In this document: positions 17,388-24,805 of the stretch, one piece after another | Position numbering within the stretch: the first letter of the stretch is position 1 | Layout of the letters: each line of letters begins with the position of its first letter | NCBI GenBank assembly: GCA_020638285.1 | Contig: JACKIV010000002.1 | Location: 1-64,000 of the forward strand | Length of the DNA stretch: 64,000 nt | DNA from: Rhodospirillales bacterium | GTDB lineage: Bacteria; Pseudomonadota; Alphaproteobacteria; Micavibrionales; Micavibrionaceae | Reading direction: 5' to 3' | Translations under genes and position numbers: made by a program | The notes under the pieces: model-generated | What the model was told of the DNA's origin: nothing | The model's input: the letters and a program-made list of their open reading frames with translations, nothing else | Database searches by the model: none

Positions 17388-18235
17388 AGCCTGCACAGAA
17401 ACGGCAGGCGGTAAAAATCCTGACAGAGAAGCATAAGGTATCGGCACGGCGGGCCCAACGGGTTGTTGGGCTCAGCCGTGGCACGGCGCATTACCGGACG
17501 AAGCGCAACGACGACGCCCTGCGCGAAGCGATGCGGCGCGTGGCGGCGGAACGTAGGCGGTTCGGCTACAAGCGGATCGCGGTGATGCTGAAGCGCGATG
17601 GCTTTGTTTGCAACATCAAGAAGATTTACCGGATTTACAAGGAGGAAGGTCTCATGGTCAAACGCAGGAAAGGCCGTAAACGCGCGCGCGGCACGCGGTT
17701 GCCGCTGCCAAAGCCCGACAGTATCAATCAGGTCTGGAGCCTGGATTTTCTGAGCGATGCCTTGTCAGACGGGCGACGGTTCCGCGTCCTGAACGTGCTG
17801 GATCAATGCTCGCGCGAATGCCTGACGTTGGCGACGGACACGTCCATCGGCGGTGTGCGCGTCGTCCGTGAACTGGACCGGCTCATCGACCGTTATGGCA
17901 AGCCCTTGTGCATTGTCAGTGACAACGGCACAGAGTTCACCAGCCGCGCCGTTCTAGCCTGGGCTCAAGAGCAGCATGTCGAATGGCATTATATCACGCC
18001 GGGCAAGCCTAGAGAAAACGGCTACACCGAGAGCCTGAACGGACGCATCCGCGATGAATGTCTGAATGAGCATGTGTTTGAAAGCCTCGCTCACGCTCGG
18101 CGGATCATCGCGGCTTGGCGGGACGATTATAACAACGTCCGGCCTCACGGTAGCATCGGTAACATGCCCCCAGCCGCCTATCGCGTCAGTCTGCTCTCGA
18201 CACTTGCGGTCGAGCAGCCCGGCGCTTGCCCTTAA
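17378..18235 (+). CDS. IS3-family OrfB transposase (expressed by frameshift)
   Basis: About 285 residues with an HTH_21 region (RRFGYKRIAVMLKRDG) and an rve integrase core. The DDE residues are visible: D in WSLDFLSD, D in IVSDNGTEF, and E in ENGYTESLNGRIRDE. No independent start with a clear ribosome-binding site precedes the core; translation is expected from orfA through the heptamer at 17375. The frame is complete, so the transposase may still be active. Confidence 0.9.
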   Translation, partial: KLVKPAQKRQAVKILTEKHKVSARRAQRVVGLSRGTAHYRTKRNDDALREAMRRVAAERRRFGYKRIAVMLKRDGFVCNIKKIYRIYKEEGLMVKRRKGRKRARGTRLPLPKPDSINQVWSLDFLSDALSDGRRFRVLNVLDQCSRECLTLATDTSIGGVRVVRELDRLIDRYGKPLCIVSDNGTEFTSRAVLAWAQEQHVEWHYITPGKPRENGYTESLNGRIRDECLNEHVFESLAHARRIIAAWRDDYNNVRPHGSIGNMPPAAYRVSLLSTLAVEQPGACP

Positions 18236-18406
18236 CCCCAAACATGCCTATCTTAACCTAAAGACTCTAAATCATATCGCCCCGAAAAAGGGGAGAAGGT
18301 CACACCCTTTAGGCTTAGGCTTTGATCTATAGTGGACGCATTAAAAGCTAAGAGAGAAAATGGCAGAGAACAAGCAAAAAAAGCACAAGAATTTTATATG
18401 GCCAAA

Positions 18407-19747
18407 TTATCTTTCATGCACCTCGCGCTGATTTTCTTTGTCGCCCCGTCCGGCAGGTGGTCGCATTGGTTCTGGAACGTCTTGCTCCATACGTCCTTTA
18501 TGCGCAACAGCATCGCGTTCGGGTTGTTCCTTGTCCGCCGCGAAGGTGAGGTAGAAGGCGATATCCTGTTTGAGCAGCGCGGTTTTTTGCCAGTGCCGGT
18601 CGCGCCAGACGCGCATTTGTTTTTGCAGCGTTGCGCGTTCTTTTAATTGAGCGGTGACCAGAGTATGTTTTTCTGCACGATCCCGCGCAAGGCAAAGGGC
18701 GGTTTCGGCTTCGTTCTGGCGGCGCAGACGCTGATATTTTCCGGTCACGAACGCCCACACCGCCCGCAAGCCTTTCGGCATCCGTTCCGCGCGCATTCTG
18801 GTTTCTTCGCTCTGGCGCTTGTCGATAGCGGCATAAAGCGTCTTGCGTTCCTCGCGGTGCCGGACAACCATCGTCTCGCGGTCTTTTACGATCTTTGCCG
18901 TCATGTCCCTGGCTTTTCCATCCATATCGCGCTGGAAATCCTTGAGCCTGGCGGTCATGATTTTGGCAATGCGCGCCTTGACCTCCACAACCGGCGCAAG
19001 CGCGTGCGCCTCGCCCAGACGGTCCTTGATTTGCCGACCATTCACGCCGAGCCAGCGCGTCAGGGAATAAACCTCGCCACGCCAATCGACGGCGACAAAG
19101 CCGCGCCGGTCGCCGCGCGCCAGAAAATAGCCCTTGCTTTCGAGTTCGGCGGCAAAGGCTTTTCCGCTTTGCGTTCCGTGCCAGCAGCGCTGTAGCTGCG
19201 CCTTGATTGCCTGCGGGTCTTCGCCGTGACGCTGCGCCTGCTGCCATTCCGCCAGAGTAAAGTTGAGAGGGTTGCCATAGCGGCCTTGTTCCAGCCCCCT
19301 GGGCAGTTTCCAGCCATGTTCCAAAAAAAGCGCTCGCGACAAATCGCGCAGCTTGAACTTGAAATAAGGCATGGGAATTGCCGTCATGGTGCGGGCGTCG
19401 ATCCGCGACCAGACGCAATGGGCGTGGCGACGTCCTTTCTTTTCATGAAAGACGACGACGCGGGGCTGACTCTGAAGCCCCAGTTTTTCTTCCATGCGCG
19501 CAAGCGCTTTTTCAAAATCAGCGACCGTGACCTGCGCCTCGGGCGGGGGGCTTAAACTGACCGCGAACATATATTGACGGCATTTTGTGCCACGGCTGAC
19601 GGCGTAAATCTCTTCCAGCGCTTCGGCCAGCGTCGTCGCCATAAAGCCGCGCACATCGTGCAATTCGACATGCTCGTTTTCCGTGACGTTCAGAAGGTGC
19701 GCCGACAATTCGCGCGCGCCGCCGCGTTGACTTGCTTTCAGGATCAT
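18407..19747 (-). CDS. Relaxase (MobA/VirD2-like mobilization nuclease)
   Basis: A 446-residue relaxase. The N-terminus (MILKASQRGGARELSAHLLN) carries the family start. The histidine metal-binding motif is at FHEKKGRRHAHCVWSRID (about residues 100-117). A candidate active-site Tyr is in the first 60 residues. The C-terminal half is long, helical and very basic. It nicks oriT and leads the strand through the conjugation channel. It overlaps mobC by 4 bp (ATGA), so the two are coupled. Relaxase type is probably MOBP/MOBQ-like; a profile search would settle it. Confidence 0.88.
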   Translation of the reverse strand: MILKASQRGGARELSAHLLNVTENEHVELHDVRGFMATTLAEALEEIYAVSRGTKCRQYMFAVSLSPPPEAQVTVADFEKALARMEEKLGLQSQPRVVVFHEKKGRRHAHCVWSRIDARTMTAIPMPYFKFKLRDLSRALFLEHGWKLPRGLEQGRYGNPLNFTLAEWQQAQRHGEDPQAIKAQLQRCWHGTQSGKAFAAELESKGYFLARGDRRGFVAVDWRGEVYSLTRWLGVNGRQIKDRLGEAHALAPVVEVKARIAKIMTARLKDFQRDMDGKARDMTAKIVKDRETMVVRHREERKTLYAAIDKRQSEETRMRAERMPKGLRAVWAFVTGKYQRLRRQNEAETALCLARDRAEKHTLVTAQLKERATLQKQMRVWRDRHWQKTALLKQDIAFYLTFAADKEQPERDAVAHKGRMEQDVPEPMRPPAGRGDKENQREVHER

Positions 19748-20145
19748 TCCGTTCGTTCCTCTTTCGGCTCAATCGCCAGCGCGGCAATCAGGGTGCGCCG
19801 CATCCATTGAACATGGGTGCAGGCTTCAACGATCTGGCGGGCCGTGTCGTCGCAGACGGGCAGCGAGCCGCTGCTGGCCGCTCGCGCAAGCTGATCGAGA
19901 TTGCTGGCGATGCGGGATTCTCCCAAACCGGCCAAAAGCCGCCCCAGCGCTTCACGATCCACGCCGGGGCGGCGCGGACGCAGGCGAGGGCGGGGGTGAT
20001 CCTGCGCAAACAGGCGAGAGCGAATATAAGCCCCGACAGGCGCGTCTCCGGCCTCGCGCTCCAGAATCTGGCGCTCTTGCAAAGTCAGGCGCAGGCAGAA
20101 GGGCGAGAGGGGCGGGCGTTTGTTGTCCTCGCGCCCCTCCATCAA
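19744..20145 (-). CDS. MobC-like relaxosome accessory protein
   Basis: A 133-residue basic protein with the MobC pattern: PLSPFCLRLTLQERQILERE near residues 12-31, then RIASNLDQLARAASSG near 78-93, which corresponds to the conserved NLNQ-type segment, and a helical C-terminus. MobC proteins bind oriT and help the relaxase melt the nick region. Immediately upstream of the relaxase and translationally coupled to it. Confidence 0.82.
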   Translation of the reverse strand: MMEGREDNKRPPLSPFCLRLTLQERQILEREAGDAPVGAYIRSRLFAQDHPRPRLRPRRPGVDREALGRLLAGLGESRIASNLDQLARAASSGSLPVCDDTARQIVEACTHVQWMRRTLIAALAIEPKEERTE

Positions 20146-20398
20146 GACACACCCGGCGCGTCTTTTCGAACACGCCGACCTTTTGCTCTAATTCTGCGCC
20201 GAAGGGTTTTTGCCGATTTGGAACGCACTGTGCGCATCTTTCCGGCCAAGGCAAGAGCGTGTGCGCCAAACAAAAACCATAACGGCCGCTTATCCCCCGA
20301 TTGGAGCTTCTTTTCCCTTTGTAAATCAGAGGGTTTGTTTATTGGCCTTGTATGGGGCAAGGCAGTGTTTTCAGGTGTTCTTATAAGAGTATTGCGAA
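20146..20398. other. Likely oriT region of the mobilizable element
   Basis: The 250 bp upstream of mobC is where MOB elements usually carry oriT. It contains a short inverted repeat CGCAC-T-GTGCG near 20226-20236. No nick-site consensus was recognised, so this is placed by context only. Confidence 0.35.
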
Positions 20399-20410
20399 CC
20401 CCCGCAACCA
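20399..20410 (+). repeat. Direct repeat, right end of the mobilizable element
   Basis: Second copy of CCCCCGCAACCA. A strong rho-independent terminator follows at 20424-20447, as expected just downstream of a tRNA gene. This supports the view that the original chromosome ran from the tRNA-fMet 3' end directly into this terminator before insertion. Confidence 0.72.
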
Positions 20411-20423
20411 ATAAACCGCAGAA

Positions 20424-20447
20424 AACCGCCATTTTGGCGGTTTTTGT
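20424..20447 (+). terminator. Rho-independent terminator next to the tRNA-fMet end
   Basis: AACCGCC, loop ATTTT, GGCGGTT, then a T run. It stands 14 bases after the CCA of the right repeat, where the terminator of the original tRNA-fMet gene would be. Confidence 0.8.
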
Positions 20448-20556
20448 GTCTCTGGGGTTTGCTTGGGCTTATCGCGAGAATGCAACGAGCGGCAGTATTC
20501 TTTATCTGTTCAGGCATGGGAAACCCCGTTGGCCCGCGAAATCACATTCCAGGGCT

Positions 20557-20871
20557 CTAGGAAATCCTCAAAGACTCCGCCTTGAGGGCAGTGGCGTCGA
20601 GTTTGGATTCGATGCGCAGCAAATGCGCGGTCAGGCGGGTTTCCAGATCTTTCATATCACCTTGAGATGCATAGGTTTTTGCGACCTCAAGCTTAAATGC
20701 CAGCAACGCCTCGCGCAGCTGGCTGTGGCGCGTGTCGGTCAGATCGCGCAGGTGCGAGATTTCCTCGGCGGACTCGCGCCGCCCGCGCCAGTTCATCCAG
20801 AACAACCCACCAAGCGCAGGCAGATCAATCACCGTGATCCACCAGACAAGATCCTGAGACAGAAAATTCAT
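20557..20871 (-). CDS. Small membrane/coiled-coil protein, phage-like (holin-position)
   Basis: A 104-residue protein with one N-terminal membrane segment (WWITVIDLPALGGLFWMNW) and a long charged helix that should form a coiled coil (residues 30-95). It lies at the downstream end of the minus-strand virion genes. One-helix proteins with coiled coils in such places often belong to phage lysis or tail assembly, but no specific family was recognised. Confidence 0.6.
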   Translation of the reverse strand: MNFLSQDLVWWITVIDLPALGGLFWMNWRGRRESAEEISHLRDLTDTRHSQLREALLAFKLEVAKTYASQGDMKDLETRLTAHLLRIESKLDATALKAESLRIS

Positions 20872-20938
20872 GCGGAAAACCTCCGGGGAAAATGGAAAGG
20901 GGGGGCGACCACAGTATGGACATGTCTATGGTCCTTTG

Positions 20939-20960
20939 AATTAGGGTCCGGACCCTAATT
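20939..20960. repeat. Perfect 22-bp palindrome
   Basis: Half-site AATTAGGGTCC followed at once by its exact complement. It lies upstream of the minus-strand gene at 20557-20871 and could be an operator or a terminator-like hairpin without a T run. Confidence 0.6.
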
Positions 20961-20986
20961 CAGGCAACTATAAAAATTACTGTTTT

Positions 20987-21056
20987 CGTCATCCCCGTGA
21001 AAACGGGGACCGGGTAACAGAGAGCAACAACCCGGTTCCCGCGCGCGGGAATGACG
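20987..21056. repeat. REP-like palindromic repeat, copy 1
   Basis: CGTCATCCCCGTGAAAACGG ... CCGGTTCCCGCGCGCGGGAATGACG-type palindrome with outer arms CGTCATcCC/GGgAATGACG. Similar cores occur at 31071-31144 and 33449-33519. Confidence 0.7.
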
Positions 21057-21103
21057 AGCCTTGAGTGCTGTTCAGACGGGATGGTTTGTTGAAGCGGTAA
21101 AGA

Positions 21104-21640
21104 TCACCCGCCGCAGCGATGAAGTGCGACGGGTGCAATGCCGCCATAGAATCCCAAAATCCGCGCAGCGCGTCCGGACACGTCGATGATCCGGGGGAAA
21201 TCCGTGCGCCCCCCCGCGAACGGGCCGCGATCGGTGACGGTCAGGATCACGCTTTTGCGGTTATCCAGATTGCGCACCATAATTCGCGTGCCTTCGGGAA
21301 GGCTTAAGTGCGCGGCGGTCAGGCCATCGGGATCGTACGCGCCGCCGAACGCGGTGGGAGACCCGGCCAGCATATCGGCATAGTGCGAGGCCTCACCTTC
21401 CTCCCACGGCGCGCCGTCCATGGGACACAGCTTTGCCTCGGGCATCGCGGGAGGAGGAGGGATTTTTAAAGCGCGGACACGGATCGGTTTTTCGGGTGGA
21501 GACGGAACAGCGGCAAAGGCCGGTCCGGACAGGACGAATAACACCGCAACCAGAACGAGAAGTCTCACGCCTTCGATACCGTCTTCGTTGAGCCGAAGGG
21601 TGATTAGGCCACGAAACCGGAGCAAAATCAAGTCACGCAA
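21104..21640 (-). CDS. RlpA-like double-psi beta-barrel protein
   Basis: A 178-residue exported protein. A hydrophobic signal segment lies at about residues 26-44 (VRLLVLVAVLFVLSGPAFA). The C-terminal domain shows the RlpA pattern: EASHYADMLAGSPTAFGG, RIMVRNLDNRKSVILTVTDR and a GPFAGGR...DVSGRAAR ending. RlpA domains bind or cleave denuded peptidoglycan glycan. The conserved catalytic Asp (TVTDRGPF) is present. In this place between virion genes it may help a phage particle cross or open the wall. A host cell-wall role is equally possible. Confidence 0.82.
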   Translation of the reverse strand: MRDLILLRFRGLITLRLNEDGIEGVRLLVLVAVLFVLSGPAFAAVPSPPEKPIRVRALKIPPPPAMPEAKLCPMDGAPWEEGEASHYADMLAGSPTAFGGAYDPDGLTAAHLSLPEGTRIMVRNLDNRKSVILTVTDRGPFAGGRTDFPRIIDVSGRAARILGFYGGIAPVALHRCGG

Positions 21641-22166
21641 ACCGGCTCAGGCGATGGAGATTCTGGCGGGCGGCCAGCTGCGTTAACTGCAGCAGATTCA
21701 ATTGCTTGCGCTGCGACAGACCGGCCTCCAGCGCCGAGGTGCGCACGGTATCCAGTTTTTCCCGCGCCGCGCGTTCGGCGTCCGATTCGTCAAACAGGCC
21801 GAGCAAAACCGCCTGCGCCGATCCGTCTGCCGACCCGGTGCCCTGCGCGCCGAATTGGGCGCGTTGACGGGCGACGGCGCGTTTGAGCGCCGCGCGCCGG
21901 GCGGTTTCGGAATTTTGCGCATCCAGCGCGATTTTTTCTTTCTCGCGTGCGGCGTCTGCGGCGGATTGCTGTTCGTCCAGACTCTGGCGGGCTTTGAGCT
22001 GTTCCATGGCAAGCGCCTGCTCTTTCGCCAGTTGTTTGCGGGCCGCGGCGCTGGAATCTCCCCATCCGTCCGCGGCTCCGCGCAGGGTCTGAACGGCGTT
22101 TCGTGTCGCGCCGATGGTTCCGGCGACGCTTCCGAGTGTGCTTAAAACAGGTGTGATGGCGCCCAT
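21633..22166 (-). CDS. Coiled-coil protein, T7 internal-virion-protein-like
   Basis: A 177-residue protein starting MGAITPVLSTLGSVAGTIGA with a strong AAGGAG ribosome-binding site eight bases upstream. After a small glycine-rich start it is almost all helix, rich in Ala, Gln, Glu and Arg, with the pattern RAALKRAVARQRAQFGAQGT that is common in gp14-like internal virion proteins of podoviruses. The link to gp14 rests on composition and on the position after tail tubular B. It overlaps the RlpA-like gene by 8 bp. Confidence 0.55.
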   Translation of the reverse strand: MGAITPVLSTLGSVAGTIGATRNAVQTLRGAADGWGDSSAAARKQLAKEQALAMEQLKARQSLDEQQSAADAAREKEKIALDAQNSETARRAALKRAVARQRAQFGAQGTGSADGSAQAVLLGLFDESDAERAAREKLDTVRTSALEAGLSQRKQLNLLQLTQLAARQNLHRLSRFA

Positions 22167-22223
22167 GTGTAAATCTCCTTTTGTATGTGGTGAGGTTGGG
22201 GTGATTGGAAAATTGCAAATTGG

Positions 22224-22309
22224 GAAAACACAAAGACCACAACGATTTTTCGGCGCAGGATGCAAACGCCTTTCATGTCCTTTGTGCGCGTCGTGATCGC
22301 CGTGTTTCA
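22224..22309. repeat. Diverged palindromic repeat arms
   Basis: GAAAACACAAAGACCACAAC and TCGTGATCGCCGTGTTTC form imperfect inverted arms like those around the REP units at 31028 and 33414, but here without the CGTCATCCC core. Confidence 0.5.
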
Positions 22310-22355
22310 AAAACCGGATTCTATAGCCAGGCTCACATGATTTGATCGAACATCC

Positions 22356-22432
22356 TCCCCTCTCCCTGCTTCGGAGCTTCGCTCCTTGCTTTCCCTCTCC
22401 CCCGCGGGGGAGAGGGATTAAGGGAGAGGGGA
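22356..22432. repeat. CTCTCCC inverted repeat, copy 1
   Basis: TCCCCTCTCCCT ... AGGGAGAGGGGA with an inner CTCTCCCCCGCGGGGGAGAG hairpin. A second unit of the same kind is at 31645-31717. Possibly a small non-coding repeat family of this genome. Confidence 0.65.
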
Positions 22433-22511
22433 CAGAGATAATATCCATGACCGTATTCATCCGCATTTATTTGTGCTAAAAGGCCCTTTTCAACAACAAG
22501 GCGCAAAATCC

Positions 22512-23516
22512 ATGACCGACACGGACCGGATGTATTATTTCACCCAGACTCTGGCGCTTGTTGCGCTGGCGGGGGTTTTGTTTCTGGGTCTTCTTCCGGC
22601 TTTTCTGGCGGGTTTGCTGGTTTATTTTCTGGTTGAGTTTGGCGCCGAGGCGCTTGAGGGCGCGCAGATTTCGCGAAAGCGCGGACGATGGATCCTGATT
22701 GCTTCGGTCGCGCTGGTGCCCCTTGCCGCCCTGTCCGTGGGCGGGACAGCGATTGTGTCTTATGTGTCGGGCGGATCGGAAAGCTTTGTCGTTCTGCTTC
22801 AGAAAATGGCCGACATTGTGGATCAGGCACGGACCTATCTGCCTGTTTGGGCGAATGACTACCTGCCCCGCAATATCGAGGAATGGCAGGTGGCCGCCGC
22901 CGCGACCTTGCGCGAGAATGCGGGGAATTTCAGTGTGATCGGGAAAGAAGCGGGCGTCTTTCTGGTGCATGTCCTGATCGGTGGAATCATCGGCGGGATG
23001 ATTGCGATCAACCCGGCGTTCGAGCATACAGATCGCCCTTTGGCCCGCGCCATTCAGATGCGGATCGGGTTCTTGGGCGCGGCATTCCGGCGGATCGTGT
23101 TTTCGCAGGTGCGAATCTCGGCGCTCAATACGGTTTTGACGGGGATTTTTCTGCTTGTCGTTCTGCCCTTGACGGGGCATCCGCTCCCCCTGACCAAGAC
23201 CATGATTGCGGTGACGTTCATTGCGGGGCTGTTGCCCGTCGTGGGCAACCTGATTTCCAACACCGTCATTTTTCTGATTTCCTTGAGCGTTGCGCCGATC
23301 GCGGCGGTGGGGGCGTTGGCGTTTCTGATCGTGATTCACAAGCTTGAATATTTCCTCAACGCCCATATCATCGGCACACGGATCAAGGCGCGGGCGTGGG
23401 AGATTCTTCTGGCGATGCTGGCGATGGAGGCCGTCTTCGGGCTGGCCGGACTTGTCGTCGCGCCGATTTATTACGCCTATCTGAAGGACGAATTATCCGC
23501 GCGGCGGTTGATTTGA
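22512..23516 (+). CDS. AI-2E family (PerM-like) membrane transporter
   Basis: A 334-residue inner-membrane protein with about seven helices and the AI-2E-transporter pattern in its C-terminal half (LIGGIIGGMIAINP, then FIAGLLPVVGNLISNTVIFL, then HKLEYFLNAHIIG). Members export small molecules or act in Na+/H+ exchange. The ATG at 22512 follows an AAGG motif; a GTG at 22473 is also possible. It is a plus-strand gene between phage-type genes on the other strand and seems a host gene. Confidence 0.88.
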   Translation: MTDTDRMYYFTQTLALVALAGVLFLGLLPAFLAGLLVYFLVEFGAEALEGAQISRKRGRWILIASVALVPLAALSVGGTAIVSYVSGGSESFVVLLQKMADIVDQARTYLPVWANDYLPRNIEEWQVAAAATLRENAGNFSVIGKEAGVFLVHVLIGGIIGGMIAINPAFEHTDRPLARAIQMRIGFLGAAFRRIVFSQVRISALNTVLTGIFLLVVLPLTGHPLPLTKTMIAVTFIAGLLPVVGNLISNTVIFLISLSVAPIAAVGALAFLIVIHKLEYFLNAHIIGTRIKARAWEILLAMLAMEAVFGLAGLVVAPIYYAYLKDELSARRLI

Positions 23517-23537
23517 TGCGGAGAATGACTCATGACC

Positions 23538-23571
23538 CGTTTTTGTAAGGATGGCGGGCAGGGAGGGATTA
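23538..23571 (-). repeat. Duplicated 3' end of tRNA-Ser with its flank
   Basis: The 34 bases CCCGTTTTTGTAAGGATGGC... here repeat the sequence at 23718-23751, that is the last bases of tRNA-Ser(CGA), its CCA and the terminator arm. The copies are about 180 bp apart, which fits an old attachment-site pair with nearly all of the insert deleted. Confidence 0.6.
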
Positions 23572-23732
23572 CTTTGGCTTCAGGCTTGCGCCTTCGCCAA
23601 AGTTGCAATTTTCTATGACTTGCCTTGGCTAGCGCTCGGCGCGTCATGAAAATTGTCGAACCCTCTTTCCCGGGTTCGATCCTCCGCCCACAATCCTTAC
23701 AAAACCGGGCACAAGGCCCGTTTTTGTAAGGA

Positions 23733-23822
23733 TGGCGGGCAGGGAGGGATTCGAACCCTCGATGGGCTTGCACCCATACCAGTTTTCGAGACTGGCGCCT
23801 TCAACCACTCGGCCACCTGCCC
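23733..23822 (-). tRNA. tRNA-Ser(CGA)
   Basis: A 90-nt class II tRNA with long variable arm. Acceptor GGGCAGG pairs with CCTGCCC; anticodon stem CCAGT/ACTGG with loop CTCGAAA gives anticodon CGA; T arm GAGGG-TTCGAAT-CCCTC; CCA is encoded. A GC hairpin with a T run follows on the same strand (23700-23725). Confidence 0.92.
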
Positions 23823-23906
23823 TGACGGCGCGCGCGCGAAGGGCGCGCTGGACGGTTCCTTAAATAGCCTTTGAAGCCCGCCTTTGCAATATATCTTTTG
23901 AGGCGA

Positions 23907-24188
23907 CTACCACCGCCAGACGAGTCTTAAAACCACGAACAGGGCCATGAAAGGAACCGGCAGGAGAATCCAGCTATACACGTACGTCCAATGAAACGCA
24001 TACCCGAGAACCAGCAAAACGGCGGCAAGGACACAGATTCCGATCGAAAACAGGATGGAGGCGTCCAAAAATCTGGATAAACCCGGCGTGCTTTCCTGTC
24101 CCGGCGCGGAAAAGACCACCGCCATAAAGAAAAGAACGCCCAGACAGGCCAACGCGAACAATCCGAGAAACAGCTTTAACAATCCCAT
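23907..24188 (-). CDS. Small membrane protein with three helices
   Basis: A 93-residue protein beginning MGLLKLFLGLFALACLGVLF, with three hydrophobic segments and a short polar loop containing PGQESTPGLSRF. The ATG at 24188 has a GGAGGA ribosome-binding site. Longer readings in the same frame run back through the tRNA-Ser at 24216 and are artefacts. It lies between two tRNA-Ser genes on the same strand. Function unknown. Confidence 0.65.
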   Translation of the reverse strand: MGLLKLFLGLFALACLGVLFFMAVVFSAPGQESTPGLSRFLDASILFSIGICVLAAVLLVLGYAFHWTYVYSWILLPVPFMALFVVLRLVWRW

Positions 24189-24215
24189 GTCCTCCTCCTG
24201 CGGCGCTCGGAACAC

Positions 24216-24305
24216 TGGCGGAAGAGGTGGGATTCGAACCCACGGAAGGCTTGCACCTTCGCCAGTTTTCAAGACTGGTGCCTTCAACCGCTCGGCCACT
24301 CTTCC
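24216..24305 (-). tRNA. tRNA-Ser(UGA)
   Basis: A 90-nt class II tRNA. Acceptor GGAAGAG pairs with CTCTTCC; anticodon stem CCAGT/ACTGG with loop CTTGAAA gives anticodon TGA; T arm GTGGG-TTCGAAT-CCCAC; CCA is encoded. Confidence 0.92.
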
Positions 24306-24357
24306 TCGTGCGACGGTGGCACTATACGATACCCGCCCGCCGCGAGGGAAATAAAAA

Positions 24358-24687
24358 TCATCCGGGCGCGGGGGAAATCGGCGCAGAATCACAATTATTT
24401 TCAGAATCCCGGAACCGTTCCAGCCCGGCGAGAAGAGCCTTCCGGAACTCCTCGTCCGCGAACAGGGCATCCACGACGTCCGGGTGATCGACCAGGGTAA
24501 ATCCCATGAAATCAATCTCTTCTGGAGTCGGATGGTCCATTTTCGGCGCCCGGAGAACATCGGCGAGGAGCCTTTTCGTGCCTTCCGGAGACAGCCCGGT
24601 GATGTCCCCCATCTCTTTGAGGAAAACCTCGCGCAGGGCCATTTCTTCTTCCCGCGTCAAGGCCACGGTCAAATCTTTCTTCGCCAT
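24358..24687 (-). CDS. Small acidic hypothetical protein
   Basis: A 109-residue, mainly helical, acidic protein starting MAKKDLTVALTREEEMALRE. No family was recognised and there is no signal peptide. It has a reasonable ribosome-binding site (AGGGAGAAAC) ahead of the start and codon use like its neighbours, so it seems a real gene. Located between tRNA-Ser(UGA) and a divergent plus-strand gene. Confidence 0.6.
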   Translation of the reverse strand: MAKKDLTVALTREEEMALREVFLKEMGDITGLSPEGTKRLLADVLRAPKMDHPTPEEIDFMGFTLVDHPDVVDALFADEEFRKALLAGLERFRDSENNCDSAPISPAPG

Positions 24688-24805
24688 TGTCCTGTTTCTC
24701 CCTTTTTGCTTTTGAGACGAAAGTGGACTGTATGGAGTTTTAGCGTTATGTCAACGGAAAAACGCTTGTACGCCGAAACGGCAGGCGTAAAGTTAAGGGG
24801 AAACG

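Larger units (their letters stand above)
17058..18302 (+). mobile_element. IS3-family insertion sequence (IS407-like)
   Basis: A 1245-bp unit with ends TGACCTGCCTCCC (left) and, as complement, TGACCTTCTCCCC (right, ending 18302), and two overlapping frames orfA and orfB joined by a -1 frameshift. The protein pattern fits the IS407 group. The flanks AATA and CACC do not form a target-site duplication, so the copy may have undergone recombination after insertion. Confidence 0.85.
7274..20410. mobile_element. Integrative mobilizable element at the tRNA-fMet 3' end
   Basis: A 13.1-kb element bounded by 12-bp direct repeats. It encodes a large serine recombinase at the left end, a VirD4/TraG coupling protein, a relaxase and a MobC-like protein at the right end. 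It has no type IV secretion channel genes, so it would need a helper. Cargo: an AAA/DUF4143 ATPase, an AbiE toxin-antitoxin pair, a structured RNA and a broken helicase gene. An IS3-family insertion lies inside. Boundaries rest on the repeats and on the terminator after the right repeat. Confidence 0.75.

Noticed and set aside
20142..20432. A 96-residue minus-strand frame as an independent gene
   Set aside because: It starts outside the element and crosses the direct repeat, with no ribosome-binding site. It makes more sense as the continuation of the recombinase frame in the circular form.
19732..20958. A 408-residue plus-strand frame across mobC, the right repeat and the holin-position gene
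   Set aside because: It crosses an element boundary and runs antisense to two supported genes; no domain is visible.
23907..24560. A 217-residue minus-strand protein
   Set aside because: Its first 124 residues are translated from tRNA-Ser(UGA) and the gene beyond it; only the last 93 residues from 24188 look like a gene.
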